From a virus, in the IMG/VR virus record IMGVR_UViG_3300033148_002128, positions 1 to 42,854 of that record: a stretch of 42,854 nt of DNA. The stretch is one strand, 5' to 3'. This document shows positions 29,778 to 38,864 of this stretch, piece by piece. The notes beneath the pieces were generated by a model that worked only from the letters and a program-made list of their open reading frames with translations, did not search any database and had not been told where the DNA came from. Every line of letters starts with the position of its first letter. Positions within the stretch are counted from its first letter, which is position 1. A program made the position numbers and the translations under genes.

Positions 29778-31444
29778 TATAACCTCTGACAGAACTCAGT
29801 AGCTTTAACTACTTCTCTGCTCAATTCTGGATTAATCTTATTTAGTGATTCTGGTATAGAGTCTATCTGAGATAGCGATTCAATGTCTAGATCTATATCC
29901 TGCTTTAGAAGGGTAGTCTCTGCTGGGACTTCGTATTTTACTTCCATCCCATCTAGTTCTTTGTATACTTCTGGAGAGTAGAATACGTCCGACTCTGCAC
30001 TATGAAGGTACTCTATCTCTTCCTTTGCAAGATCTTCGTATTTACTTAAATCTTCTTTAGATAGATCTCTAAGGTTTTGGTCATCAACACCTTTCATTGT
30101 GAACTTATCTTTATCGAATACATGAACTCCAAAGTCACTATCAGTGCCTCTGAACGAACCTTCAGTATCTTTAATGTTGAATTTATATCCGTCAAAACCT
30201 AGTTCTTTAACTACATTCTGAATAGCTTCTGCTAATTCTGGCTTCTCAGCTTTAGTTGCTGTTTCATTAACGGCTTCTATTATATCTCTAAGAGTGGCAT
30301 CTTTAGTTAAAGACTCTACTTTCTTAGCTAATTTATCGTCTATTTCTTTTATTTTACCTACTATACTCTCTTTAAGAATATCGCTAGGCTTGGCATCCAC
30401 CTCTAGTAAACTAGTCTTAGTTAAGTCTAGCTCGAGTATCTGACCTTTCTCACCTTCTAGTATTGAAGTTGCTTCCTTTACTGCGAACTCTCTATTAGTT
30501 ACAGCTATTACACCCTCTCCAAGATTAGACTCAAAAGAGGATTGTGTTTTATTATTAAACGTCCGATTAGAACTTCTGTGAGCTGCATAGGTCTTCCCAG
30601 AATACTCAAATTTCTGAGCATCTTTTACTTCAAACTCTAGTCTAGGAGTATTTCCAAATCTCTCCTCATCTAAAGCTCTACCTAGGTGGCTAGACGGCTT
30701 CTTACCGTTCTCAAAAGCATTTAAGTCGTCGGCAGCGAATCTCTTAGTCCTACTAGGATTCTGAAATGCCTTACCAAATCCATCTATAAGTCCCGCAAAT
30801 AATGCAGAATACATAATATTATCGTAGGCTTCTTCTTGTGAAAGAGTCTCACCATTTAATTGTTTGGCCATAGATAGAAGAGGATTCTCAAAAGCTGCAG
30901 CGGCCATGGCATTTACACCAACCGTTTTAGCTACCGATCCCACTCCCGTCTCGAAGAACTTAGCAGCACTACCTGTCAGTGCTAAATTTCTCACCCCTGG
31001 GAGTGCTGCGAATCTGGAGCCCAATGCTAATGTTAGAGCTTCAGCCCCCATATATATCGGCATATCGACTATATTTCCAGCTAGTCCTCCGAGGAGTCTA
31101 GCTGATGTAGAGTCTACACTTTGTTGTATATATTCATTCTTAATAGCTTTATCTGTCTTTGCTTTAGTCAGTATATTCTCTATCATAGTGCCTGGGAGAT
31201 CGGGATCCAAACCCATTTCTCTCATCTTATCTTCTGGGAAATGTTGTCTAGAGAGTTGTCTAGCTGTCTGAGTAAATGCATATCTAGCAAAGTTACCCAT
31301 AATAGTATCAGTAATAGAAGTCTCTAACTGACTTGAAGCTGCTTCAGCCCATGAGAAAGATGGCGTAACTCCAGTAATAGCGTCATATCTACTAGGTAGA
31401 GTCTCTGGATTTTGAAATACATCAAACCGATTTAACTCTGCCAT
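29777..31444 (-). CDS. Internal virion protein with ART-like region
   Basis: 555 residues. The first 230 residues have small, Ala/Gly-rich, partly hydrophobic helices (LLGGLAGNIVDMPIYMGAEALTLALG). Residues 285-450 follow the pattern of ADP-ribosyltransferase-like domains in phage polyvalent/MuF-type proteins: YAAHRSS near the start, GEGVIAVTNREFAVKEATS, a G-x-ILELDL strand, LGFDGYKF and a final FGVHVFDKDKF (compare 'GYDG...YVVFDP.KI'). An injected enzyme acting on host proteins is plausible; catalytic competence is not proven. Confidence 0.6.
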   Translation of the reverse strand: MAELNRFDVFQNPETLPSRYDAITGVTPSFSWAEAASSQLETSITDTIMGNFARYAFTQTARQLSRQHFPEDKMREMGLDPDLPGTMIENILTKAKTDKAIKNEYIQQSVDSTSARLLGGLAGNIVDMPIYMGAEALTLALGSRFAALPGVRNLALTGSAAKFFETGVGSVAKTVGVNAMAAAAFENPLLSMAKQLNGETLSQEEAYDNIMYSALFAGLIDGFGKAFQNPSRTKRFAADDLNAFENGKKPSSHLGRALDEERFGNTPRLEFEVKDAQKFEYSGKTYAAHRSSNRTFNNKTQSSFESNLGEGVIAVTNREFAVKEATSILEGEKGQILELDLTKTSLLEVDAKPSDILKESIVGKIKEIDDKLAKKVESLTKDATLRDIIEAVNETATKAEKPELAEAIQNVVKELGFDGYKFNIKDTEGSFRGTDSDFGVHVFDKDKFTMKGVDDQNLRDLSKEDLSKYEDLAKEEIEYLHSAESDVFYSPEVYKELDGMEVKYEVPAETTLLKQDIDLDIESLSQIDSIPESLNKINPELSREVVKATEFCQRL

Positions 31445-34035
31445 TAGAAGAATCTCCCGAAGAACCCTTTAGACTCATCTACTACACCTGGAATACCTTT
31501 AAGGCTTTCCAAGGGTAGCTCTAAAATTCTCTTATCTGTATCCATAACAGGCTCCGACCATTGCCCATTCTTATCTTTAATTCTAAATATTAACCTATCT
31601 CCATCTGGAATAGGGGCTATTTGTACATTACCTTTATTCAAGAACTCAAAGAAAGTATTCTTTATCTCTTGTTTGCTCTTACCTAAAGTAACTAAATCTG
31701 GAATATACCTAGAGAAATCTATCTTAACATCTGGAAATTGTTTGAATAAGTTATCTCCGTCTGAGAAATATCTCATTGATCCATCAGCTATATCCTCACT
31801 AACTCCACTTCTCTGTAGTTCACTTTTATAAAAAACTCCTGCATTTGACCCTTGATCGAACGAATGGAAGTTAGCTGTAAATAGCTCTTTAGATGCTTGA
31901 TCTATAGCATCTCTGCCTCCACCTAGCATCATAGCTCTACCTGCAACCATAGTTACATAGTTGTTAGCTTGTTTCTCAAACTCAGATGTATTTGTTTTAG
32001 CTTTAAGTGACTTAAGGTATGGTGCCAGTTTGGACCTAGACATTCTCCTAACAGTAGCTTCAGATGAATCTGGGCTAATGTCAGAGAAGTTTTTCTTTAT
32101 TGTGTTGTAGTTAGATATTACATCTAGTCCAAGTGCTTGAGCCTTAAGACCTTCTGCAGTCTGGGGGAACATAGCTGTCTCGGCTACTCCGGGGTTTAAC
32201 CCTCCCTTCCCTCTCATTTCAGTAATAAGACCGTAATATTTTTCTTGATGAATACTTCTTAAGTCTTGCAATTTCTCTGCCAACTGTGTCTTCCCAATAA
32301 ATCCAGATTCTGGCTTTAATTGCTCATTCATCGTAGATGATAGTTGAGATAAGTACGAAGATTTATACGGAGTCTGCATGAACTTAGGGACTCCGAGCTG
32401 ATCTTGTCTCGAGGATACTATTTGCTCAGCTCTACCTAGTGCCGATCTGGCACCAGCTATATCTCCATTTGCCTCTAGTTGTAGGAAGTTATTGAACTCC
32501 CTATCTGCTTGAGGGTCATTAGCGTAAGTGTATTCTGACTTCATAGAAGCTCTAGCTCTTTGCATCTCATGCGCAGCCAGCGTTGACTTAGCAGCTCTCC
32601 CTGCTCTCTTAGCGAACAATGGGTCTTTAGCTATGGCTCCAGCTCCGAGGGATTCTAGCACCTTTTCTGTGCTTCCCACGAGGCTATCTATTCTATTTAA
32701 AGCCGTACTGTTGTTAGCCCATACATTGGAATCATTAACTTCTCCCTGCACTACCGCTATGGCCAAGGCTTCTTTTTGATTATTCTTAGTAGTTTCATCT
32801 CTCCCAGAGTTGTCTATTCTTGCAAATAAACCCTCTAATACTTGAGAATCCGCATGACCGGCTACTCCAGGTCTATATCTCATCTTATCTGAGGTAGTAT
32901 CTGAGAAAGCAGCTTTTGCATTACTTATATCTGAGTCTAATTTCTTATTTGAAACTTTCTTGTTGGCATCCATTTTTCTAAGGATATCCAACATATGTCT
33001 TTTCTTATCCGCTGGAGTTATGAACCTAGACAGTTTCTCTGTCTCTGGCACTACTCCAGTTATGTCTATTGGCTTATCGAAGTTTATAATCTGCTCATCT
33101 GCTACTACAAAAGTCTGTCCAGATTCTGGATCAAACCCTGTAATCTTTGGCTCTACACCCTTCCTTCTTATTAGGATATCTCCGTCTGCAGTTACCTTCA
33201 TCTTATCGATATCTGACTCTGGTACCCCTAGAACACCAGATAGAACTTTCTTTGCCTCCCCAGCGAACTCTTCATCTTCGAATAGTACTGGCGCATCTAG
33301 TTCTCTTATTGCATTTTTTACTTGATTATTGAATTTAATTGAAGATTCGAAGAATGAATTGGCAAATGATGCCGATCCGTTCTCATATATACCTCTAGCT
33401 TCGTTGTCTGTGTATATACCTCTAGCTACTCCAGAGGTTACATTACTACGTAAATCGGAAGACTTACCTTCTGCCATTGACTTGAGACTACCTCCAGTAG
33501 ACTCTAATAATTTAGCATCTACTCCTAATAACTCTTTAGACCCAGTAGAAATAGCCTTATTTGTATCAGCTATAGTAGTTACTTTTAACTCTCTGGCTTG
33601 GAATAATTCTGCTGCCATTAAAGATTGTTGTTTAGCTGATGCATCCTTTCTAGAATATGCTTGAGATGCCATGTCAGTAGGTGAACCCCCTTTTACACCT
33701 TCATCAAAATCGTCTTCCCATTTCTTCATAGAATCTAAATAAGAGGTCCCGTCTTTCAAGAGTCCCGTCTTAGCATCCATTTCAGATTGAAAGTTTCTAG
33801 CTACTTCTTGTCTGGCCAACGATTTATCGTCTTTCCACGCTCGAGAGAAATTCTCTGCTTGGTCTACTTTCTGCTGTAATAGGAATTTATTAGCTAGATC
33901 TGCACCTTGTTGACCGATATTACTTATAGTTTTAGCTACAATACCAGCTCCAGAGGTATCTATACCTCCCGATTGCACTCTTTGATCTATAGTCCCTTGA
34001 GTAGATCTCAAGTTAAATGAGCTTATTTTTGGCAT
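31444..34035 (-). CDS. Internal virion protein, 863 aa
   Basis: Mostly helical, rich in Ala, Lys, Ser and Asp. The N-terminal 60 residues (FNLRSTQGTIDQRVQSGGID...IGQQGADLANKFLLQQKVDQA) resemble the start of T7 gp15-like internal core proteins. No enzymatic motif seen; no transglycosylase signature could be found. Part of the block 34503-27462 that by order (gp14-, gp15-, gp16-like) should make the ejection apparatus. Confidence 0.66.
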   Translation of the reverse strand: MPKISSFNLRSTQGTIDQRVQSGGIDTSGAGIVAKTISNIGQQGADLANKFLLQQKVDQAENFSRAWKDDKSLARQEVARNFQSEMDAKTGLLKDGTSYLDSMKKWEDDFDEGVKGGSPTDMASQAYSRKDASAKQQSLMAAELFQARELKVTTIADTNKAISTGSKELLGVDAKLLESTGGSLKSMAEGKSSDLRSNVTSGVARGIYTDNEARGIYENGSASFANSFFESSIKFNNQVKNAIRELDAPVLFEDEEFAGEAKKVLSGVLGVPESDIDKMKVTADGDILIRRKGVEPKITGFDPESGQTFVVADEQIINFDKPIDITGVVPETEKLSRFITPADKKRHMLDILRKMDANKKVSNKKLDSDISNAKAAFSDTTSDKMRYRPGVAGHADSQVLEGLFARIDNSGRDETTKNNQKEALAIAVVQGEVNDSNVWANNSTALNRIDSLVGSTEKVLESLGAGAIAKDPLFAKRAGRAAKSTLAAHEMQRARASMKSEYTYANDPQADREFNNFLQLEANGDIAGARSALGRAEQIVSSRQDQLGVPKFMQTPYKSSYLSQLSSTMNEQLKPESGFIGKTQLAEKLQDLRSIHQEKYYGLITEMRGKGGLNPGVAETAMFPQTAEGLKAQALGLDVISNYNTIKKNFSDISPDSSEATVRRMSRSKLAPYLKSLKAKTNTSEFEKQANNYVTMVAGRAMMLGGGRDAIDQASKELFTANFHSFDQGSNAGVFYKSELQRSGVSEDIADGSMRYFSDGDNLFKQFPDVKIDFSRYIPDLVTLGKSKQEIKNTFFEFLNKGNVQIAPIPDGDRLIFRIKDKNGQWSEPVMDTDKRILELPLESLKGIPGVVDESKGFFGRFF

Positions 34036-34044
34036 CTATATCTC

Positions 34045-34503
34045 CTATGGCGTTACGCCACCTTTCCCTGGTTTAACTTCTGCGGTCTTAGCTAACCCAA
34101 AACCTAGTGTAGCTAGTGATCCCAAGAATCCTGCTGTCTCTATCTGCTCTGCTGAACCTATTTGAGATTCTGCACCGATTCTAATCATGTTGGCTTCCCA
34201 CTCAGCAGCTCTATTATTTCTATCTATCTGCTTTGCTGTGCTTTCCACTGTGTTTCTAATTAAAGCTCTACTGGCTTCACCACCAGCTAGCCCCGATCCA
34301 GCTACTTGAGCAGCTTGAGTACCTTGATGGACTAAAGCACTCTCCATAAGGAGTTCATTATTAACTTGATTTCTAGAAAGAACTTCATTTGCTTTTAGAA
34401 AGGATAAATGAGCTTGTTGCTTCTTAGCTTCTGCTTGAGCTTTAGAGGACTTATATTGTCCGTAAGCTGCTACTAATGTAGATCCTATAGCTAGTGCTGC
34501 CAT
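34045..34503 (-). CDS. Internal virion protein, gp14-like
   Basis: 152 residues. Starts with a hydrophobic Ala/Gly segment (LAIGSTLVAAYGQY), then Lys/Ala-rich helix with Gln (SSKAQAEAKKQQAHLSFLKANEVL), a glycine-rich centre (GSGLAGGEASRALIRNT) and a second hydrophobic patch near the end. Size, composition and place after the nozzle gene match T7 gp14-like proteins that insert in the outer membrane at DNA ejection. Starts at the last base of the nozzle stop codon. Confidence 0.7.
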   Translation of the reverse strand: MAALAIGSTLVAAYGQYKSSKAQAEAKKQQAHLSFLKANEVLSRNQVNNELLMESALVHQGTQAAQVAGSGLAGGEASRALIRNTVESTAKQIDRNNRAAEWEANMIRIGAESQIGSAEQIETAGFLGSLATLGFGLAKTAEVKPGKGGVTP

Positions 34504-36521
34504 TATCCTACCTCTCCAGTTCCTCTAGATGATATACCTAATAATATTATAGGATGTATCGATGTGTTTTCAACTATTATAGTATGGTCTATTTCAGGTG
34601 AGCCGTCTACACTAACTTCCTTTACACCAGTAAAGTCTGCGCCATAAGTCACATCCTCTAGACTAGTCTCTGAAGTCCCTACACTTATACTACCATTTGC
34701 TTTATATAGACGTATCCCGACCTTATCCACTCTATTTAGAGCTATTTGAGCATCCCCTATTGGAGAGCCTTGCTGTATAGGTGTTGTCTCTATTCTAGCT
34801 TTGGGTAGGATAGCTTCAGTAAACTGAGTCGCTACAAAATCTGGAGATGTTACATAGTAAGTTCCATTTATGAATGTAGCATGGCCAGAAGCAAGGATTA
34901 GAATAAGATCTACATAATCTTCAGCAACACTGCTATATACCTTTATAGTAGTAGTTCCAGGTACAAAAACACCTGGATCGTATCTAGAAGGTAGAGAGTA
35001 GTCATCTCCGTCTATATCCACGAAGTAAAGTCTATCCACACCTATTAGATTGGAATCGGTTGTTGTGATACCTTCTCGGTAAAATAACAGTAGTGAATCC
35101 TTAAATTGACTCCTCATTAGTAGTACTGGCAGCCCGTTATAGTCTATTAAACCTGATATATCGTTGAAATCTATGTTTATAGATGCCCATCCTAATACCC
35201 CAGATGATTGATCTATAGATATTACTTTCAGCCCATTGGCATTTATATATATTCTTTTACCAGAATAATCGTAAGTCATTCTAGTTATATTACTAACATC
35301 TGGACCTAATATCCCTATATTCCTAGTAACATATCCTCCATTCTCCTCAGAGAACGACATTTCTCTAACTACCTTTCCACCTCTTTCTACGAAATAAGTA
35401 GAGGATTGAGCCCTAAAGGCTAGTCCTACTGCATGACTTCCGTATTTAGATACTGATCTAACTCGAGTAGTGGCTACTGTAAATATACCGTCTGATCCGT
35501 CCACTATGAACTCTTCAGTAGAAGTACCCATAGCTATATATCTCTCTGGCAAAAGCCACAATATAGGAGATACCTCAGTAGTAGAAGGTACTACGTCGAA
35601 TGCATTCTGATCCGATACGACCTCTCCTATTATCGGTAATGACATTCTCGCTAGGTTAAATACTACTGATGCCCACATAGAATCTATATTTGTATCTGTA
35701 TTAGCGAATAATAATCTCTCCTCGAAGAAAGAAGTTACTTTAGGCCAGTTACCATCATACCAAGCTGGGATACTATTAAGTTCGTAATTCCCATTAGCAG
35801 CGGCAGCTCCAACAGCTGCCACTGTCACGACTTTAGCCGAAGTAAATGCAGTTATTTTATATAGATAATCTACTGAACCAGATCCCAGTATTAGATAACT
35901 TCCTATCATACCAGATGTAAAAGTATCTTCTATGGCTATTACTGTGTTGCCGCCCAAAAGCTCTAGGTAGTTATCTAAGTTCCTATTCACTACAAAAGGA
36001 GTGGCAAGTGCTACTCTCTCCGCTGCCGATAGACTTGGGTTACCGTATTTCTCAGCATAGTCCCTGTATGTTATTATGTTGAAATCGTGAGTTCCCGTTT
36101 TCTCTATTACTATAGGCTGTACTGCCCCATCTAAACTGGTGAGGAAGGTGAATTTATTTATTGTTATACTAGTACCGAATACAAAATCAGCCCAGTAAGT
36201 TATATTATCTGTTACGTTTATAGAGACATCACTCATAGTGAAACTCTCACTTGATCCGTCTTGCTGTATTCTTCTTATTACAGCAGAACTACTCTCTATA
36301 GCGAAGGCATATATGTCTAGGAATGTGAATAAATACCCATTATCCGACCTTCCAGCCCAATTGGACCCCATACATTGAGTAAGTCCACCCTCTGTATTCA
36401 CTATGAAGTTGGTTACTTCCTTACCAGAATTAAAGTATTCTTTAATATCTGTTCTTCCTAGAAGTCTTGGATTTAATTCCCCATTAGAGAAACTGTATTG
36501 TGTGTATAGGAACTTGGCCAT
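34503..36521 (-). CDS. Tail nozzle protein (tail tubular B-like)
   Basis: 672 residues. The N-terminus FSNGELNPRLLGRTDIKEYFNSGKEVTNFIV...GGLTQ..G contains the widespread '[FG].GE[LV]SP.L.GR.DL..Y..G...L.NF.V...GG..RR.G' signature of podovirus nozzle proteins; the rest is beta-propeller-like. It forms the distal end of the short tail. The first base of the gene overlaps the end of the adaptor gene. Confidence 0.88.
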   Translation of the reverse strand: MAKFLYTQYSFSNGELNPRLLGRTDIKEYFNSGKEVTNFIVNTEGGLTQCMGSNWAGRSDNGYLFTFLDIYAFAIESSSAVIRRIQQDGSSESFTMSDVSINVTDNITYWADFVFGTSITINKFTFLTSLDGAVQPIVIEKTGTHDFNIITYRDYAEKYGNPSLSAAERVALATPFVVNRNLDNYLELLGGNTVIAIEDTFTSGMIGSYLILGSGSVDYLYKITAFTSAKVVTVAAVGAAAANGNYELNSIPAWYDGNWPKVTSFFEERLLFANTDTNIDSMWASVVFNLARMSLPIIGEVVSDQNAFDVVPSTTEVSPILWLLPERYIAMGTSTEEFIVDGSDGIFTVATTRVRSVSKYGSHAVGLAFRAQSSTYFVERGGKVVREMSFSEENGGYVTRNIGILGPDVSNITRMTYDYSGKRIYINANGLKVISIDQSSGVLGWASINIDFNDISGLIDYNGLPVLLMRSQFKDSLLLFYREGITTTDSNLIGVDRLYFVDIDGDDYSLPSRYDPGVFVPGTTTIKVYSSVAEDYVDLILILASGHATFINGTYYVTSPDFVATQFTEAILPKARIETTPIQQGSPIGDAQIALNRVDKVGIRLYKANGSISVGTSETSLEDVTYGADFTGVKEVSVDGSPEIDHTIIVENTSIHPIILLGISSRGTGEVG

Positions 36522-37072
36522 TATAACCTCGAGTCAAGAAATGTATCTATTTCGTAGCTAATAGGAGTTGATCCCATAGCGTTTAAGGATCCCGCTCTAC
36601 TTACTATTAATTCAGCTTCGGCAAATAAAGCCCCTTGTAGTGCATTGTTTTGAGTTAGAGAATATGCCATCTCTGAAGCTAGTACTAAGTACCAAGCCTT
36701 ATTGAAATTAGGAGTACGTTTTACGTTCTCATCTATCTCATATATGTATTTAATAAGTAATGTCTCTGTATTTGCTAGGATCTTACCACCCTCTACATAA
36801 TACTCTTCATCGTTATATTCTGAAACTATTTTAAGGTGATCTGCTGGGAGATCGAATTCGTGCGTGTACTCGAATGCTGGAGTACCTGATGAGGTTAAAG
36901 TAGCTCTCTTAAGAGCAAAGTCCCAAGGAGTCATTTCTAGAGTGTACTTTCTAGTACTCTCTAAGAAATCACTGGCAAGTTTTGCCCTTTTGTTGTTATC
37001 ACTCAAGGAGGCAATACGCTCCACACCTAGTCGCCCTAAAGCATTGTTTACGATTTCTAAGTCTGTTAGCAT
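36521..37072 (-). CDS. Tail adaptor (tail tubular A-like, gp11-like)
   Basis: 183 residues. MLTDLEIVNNALGRLGVERIASLSDNNKRA and ...TRKYTLEMTPWDFALKRATL are the hallmarks of the gp11/gatekeeper family ('A.N.AL..LG...I.S..D....A......Y...R...L...PW.FA..R'). Ring below the portal, linking head to nozzle. AGGAGGTGATATG shows a strong ribosome site. Follows the decoration-like gene and precedes the nozzle, the usual order. Confidence 0.9.
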   Translation of the reverse strand: MLTDLEIVNNALGRLGVERIASLSDNNKRAKLASDFLESTRKYTLEMTPWDFALKRATLTSSGTPAFEYTHEFDLPADHLKIVSEYNDEEYYVEGGKILANTETLLIKYIYEIDENVKRTPNFNKAWYLVLASEMAYSLTQNNALQGALFAEAELIVSRAGSLNAMGSTPISYEIDTFLDSRL

Positions 37073-37121
37073 ATCACCTCCGAGAAGATAGCAGAAACCT
37101 CACTAGGAGGGTTTTCTTTAA

Positions 37122-37580
37122 TTAAGCGTTTACATATTCAATCTCAAAAGAAATTACTCCGTCAAGTACGTTACCGTCCATTACTTCAGTACAAGTAAGG
37201 AAGATTTGTGTAGCTTCAGCGAATTTCTTATGAATCCCTACAGTAGCAGCTTCAGCATACTGAAGAGCAGCTTGTCCACCACCATTAGCAGCTAGAACAA
37301 ATGCATTAGGATCTTCAGCGTCTACACTGTTAGCTTTATGCCCTAGAGAGAAAATCCCTGTAGCACCTAAAGACTTGTCGATCTTAACTTTAGCAGCAGT
37401 AACGATTGAGTCAGCTGGGATATCTAAACCTAGAATCTCATCTCCAACCTGTGCAGCATAACCTAGTGTATAGAAATCAATCACTAGTCTTTTCTTACCT
37501 GCAATTTGACCCATCTCAACTTTCTCAGCTGGTTTGTTTATTCTTGCAAGCGTGTAGTTATCAGCGTTTTTAACAGCCAT
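37122..37580 (-). CDS. Head decoration-like protein
   Basis: 152 residues with a near-ideal AAGGAG site. Ala/Gly-rich, beta-like; LVIDFYTLGYAAQVGDEILGLDIPADSIVTAAKVKID and VISFEIEYVNA resemble phage head fibre/decoration proteins encoded just after the major capsid gene. Its outline is shared by the exported protein at 21029-21589. Probably binds the capsid surface. Assignment by position and fold pattern. Confidence 0.66.
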   Translation of the reverse strand: MAVKNADNYTLARINKPAEKVEMGQIAGKKRLVIDFYTLGYAAQVGDEILGLDIPADSIVTAAKVKIDKSLGATGIFSLGHKANSVDAEDPNAFVLAANGGGQAALQYAEAATVGIHKKFAEATQIFLTCTEVMDGNVLDGVISFEIEYVNA

Positions 37581-37617
37581 TTTTTACTCCTTGACTCCAT
37601 TCCTGGCAGTCATTAAG

Positions 37618-37637
37618 GGGGCTCACACTGGAGCCCC
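37618..37637 (-). terminator. Hairpin after the capsid gene
   Basis: GGGGCTC-ACACTG-GAGCCCC (plus strand), a 7-bp G+C-only-core stem 9 bases beyond the capsid stop, flanked by TTAAT on the downstream side and no long U-run. Either a partial terminator that sets capsid dosage or an RNA end-stabiliser. Confidence 0.55.
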
Positions 37638-37645
37638 ATAATTAA

Positions 37646-38602
37646 TTAAAGTTCTTTACAGATTACTTCAACAACTTGAACTTCTTCCATTCTTGAAGAA
37701 CCCATAGTCAGTGATCCGTATACTTGATTAGCAAAATGCTTATCTTTTCTTTCGTCGATACGACCCATAACTTCTTTCCCTAATGCACAAAGTACAGCAG
37801 AGTTAGCAGTAAAAGCAACACAACGTCTACCTTCAGCAGCAGTTACAGTACCAGAAGTAGCCCCTGGAAGCGTAGCTCCAGTATCTTTATCATAGTAATG
37901 ATCAGCAGAAAGGAATGGTAGTAATTCAGTAGACTCAAACTTGAATCCCATGAATGTATCAGCTTCACCATCAACTAGAGCTTTAACAGAGTTAAAGTCT
38001 GAAGATGTAACTTCTGTTGAACCTAAAAGGTCATCAGCTTGTTGAGCAGCATAAGCGAAAATTACCTTTTCACCTTTCTTGATTGCTTCTTCTTGCTTAA
38101 ATTTCTTTCTTACAGCTCTAAGAGTCTTAATGTTAAGACCAGTACCTATAAGTAGAGTACCGTCATGAGCTGCAATTTTTTGAGAATCTGGAAGAGGAAC
38201 AACATCTGTACCTTTCTTTCCACCATAAGCATTCCCTAAAAGACCTTCGATAACAACCTCATCGATATTTCTACCGAGGGCCATTGCGATTGCTTTAGCA
38301 TACTCATTCTCTGGATCCATGATTGTTCTGATTTTATCTTCTTTATCAACTAAATCCGCATCATAGAAGTCTTCCATAGTAACCATACGTCTACTATGAG
38401 GAGTATCAGAGAATACGATGTCAGAATGTCTTCCTTCTTTTCTCTTTACTGATCTCTTTCCAATTCTGTCCCAAAATGCAGACTCAGCCGCTTGGCTTTC
38501 CATTCTACAGTATTGTCTAAGTCTTGAACCTTCTTGTTGTGCTAAGTGCATTACGTTTGATGAAAACTGATCCACCATTGACGTAGTAATTTGTTGTGAC
38601 AT
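37646..38602 (-). CDS. Major capsid protein
   Basis: 318 residues, AGGAG well placed. The sequence, including MVTMEDFYDADLVDKEDKIRTIMDPENEYAKAIAMALGRNIDEVVIEGLLGNA, fits the phage capsid family often labelled Phage_capsid_2, with an HK97-type fold. Forms the icosahedral shell. It has its own promoter and leader and follows a terminator, so it is transcribed separately at high level. Confidence 0.9.
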   Translation of the reverse strand: MSQQITTSMVDQFSSNVMHLAQQEGSRLRQYCRMESQAAESAFWDRIGKRSVKRKEGRHSDIVFSDTPHSRRMVTMEDFYDADLVDKEDKIRTIMDPENEYAKAIAMALGRNIDEVVIEGLLGNAYGGKKGTDVVPLPDSQKIAAHDGTLLIGTGLNIKTLRAVRKKFKQEEAIKKGEKVIFAYAAQQADDLLGSTEVTSSDFNSVKALVDGEADTFMGFKFESTELLPFLSADHYYDKDTGATLPGATSGTVTAAEGRRCVAFTANSAVLCALGKEVMGRIDERKDKHFANQVYGSLTMGSSRMEEVQVVEVICKEL

Positions 38603-38648
38603 ATAAATCTCCTAATGTTCACGTTAATATAAATTTCTTTGTCGATGT

Positions 38649-38707
38649 GGTTATCCCGATGGGGCCTATCTGGTTTTCATCTTTAAGGGGCCTGAACAGG
38701 TTATCCC
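38649..38707 (-). promoter_or_regulatory. Mirrored repeats in the capsid mRNA leader
   Basis: In the leader transcript the order is GGGATAACC (38707-38699), AGGCCCC (38693-38687), AGGCCCC (38667-38661), GGGATAACC (38657-38649). Each GGG/CCC pair can form a small hairpin with its neighbour. Ends 46 bases before the capsid start codon. Candidate RNA regulatory or stabilising structure. Confidence 0.5.
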
Positions 38708-38724
38708 ATGAAGTACGTAATTTC

Positions 38725-38754
38725 ATTGTAATGGTAAGTAGTTGTTCGTGTCAA
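38725..38754 (-). promoter_or_regulatory. Strong sigma70 promoter of the capsid gene
   Basis: On the minus strand: perfect TTGACA (complement of 38749-38754), 18-nt spacer, TACAAT (complement of 38725-38730, 5 of 6). The best promoter match seen in the window, starting about 115 bases before the capsid ATG and immediately downstream of a terminator. Confidence 0.78.
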
Positions 38755-38756
38755 AT

Positions 38757-38788
38757 AAAAAAACCACCCTATATAGGATGGCTTTTTT
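38757..38788. terminator. Intrinsic terminator before the capsid gene
   Basis: Minus strand: six A, then GCCATCC ... GGGTGG, then seven T. Stem extends about 13 bp counting the A/T arms. A symmetric A/T-flanked hairpin able to stop transcription both ways. It separates scaffold from capsid and lies just before the capsid promoter. Confidence 0.82.
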
Positions 38789-38864
38789 GAGAGACAATTT
38801 TAACACGAAGGTTAAATTTAAACACACACAATTATATTGTAAGGTTAATAATTCCCCGTGTCCA

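Noticed and set aside
37095-37114. AAACCTC...GAGGGTTT hairpin with T-rich flank
   Set aside because: Stem is imperfect and the T-rich side is on the strand opposite to the genes; evidence too weak to call a terminator.
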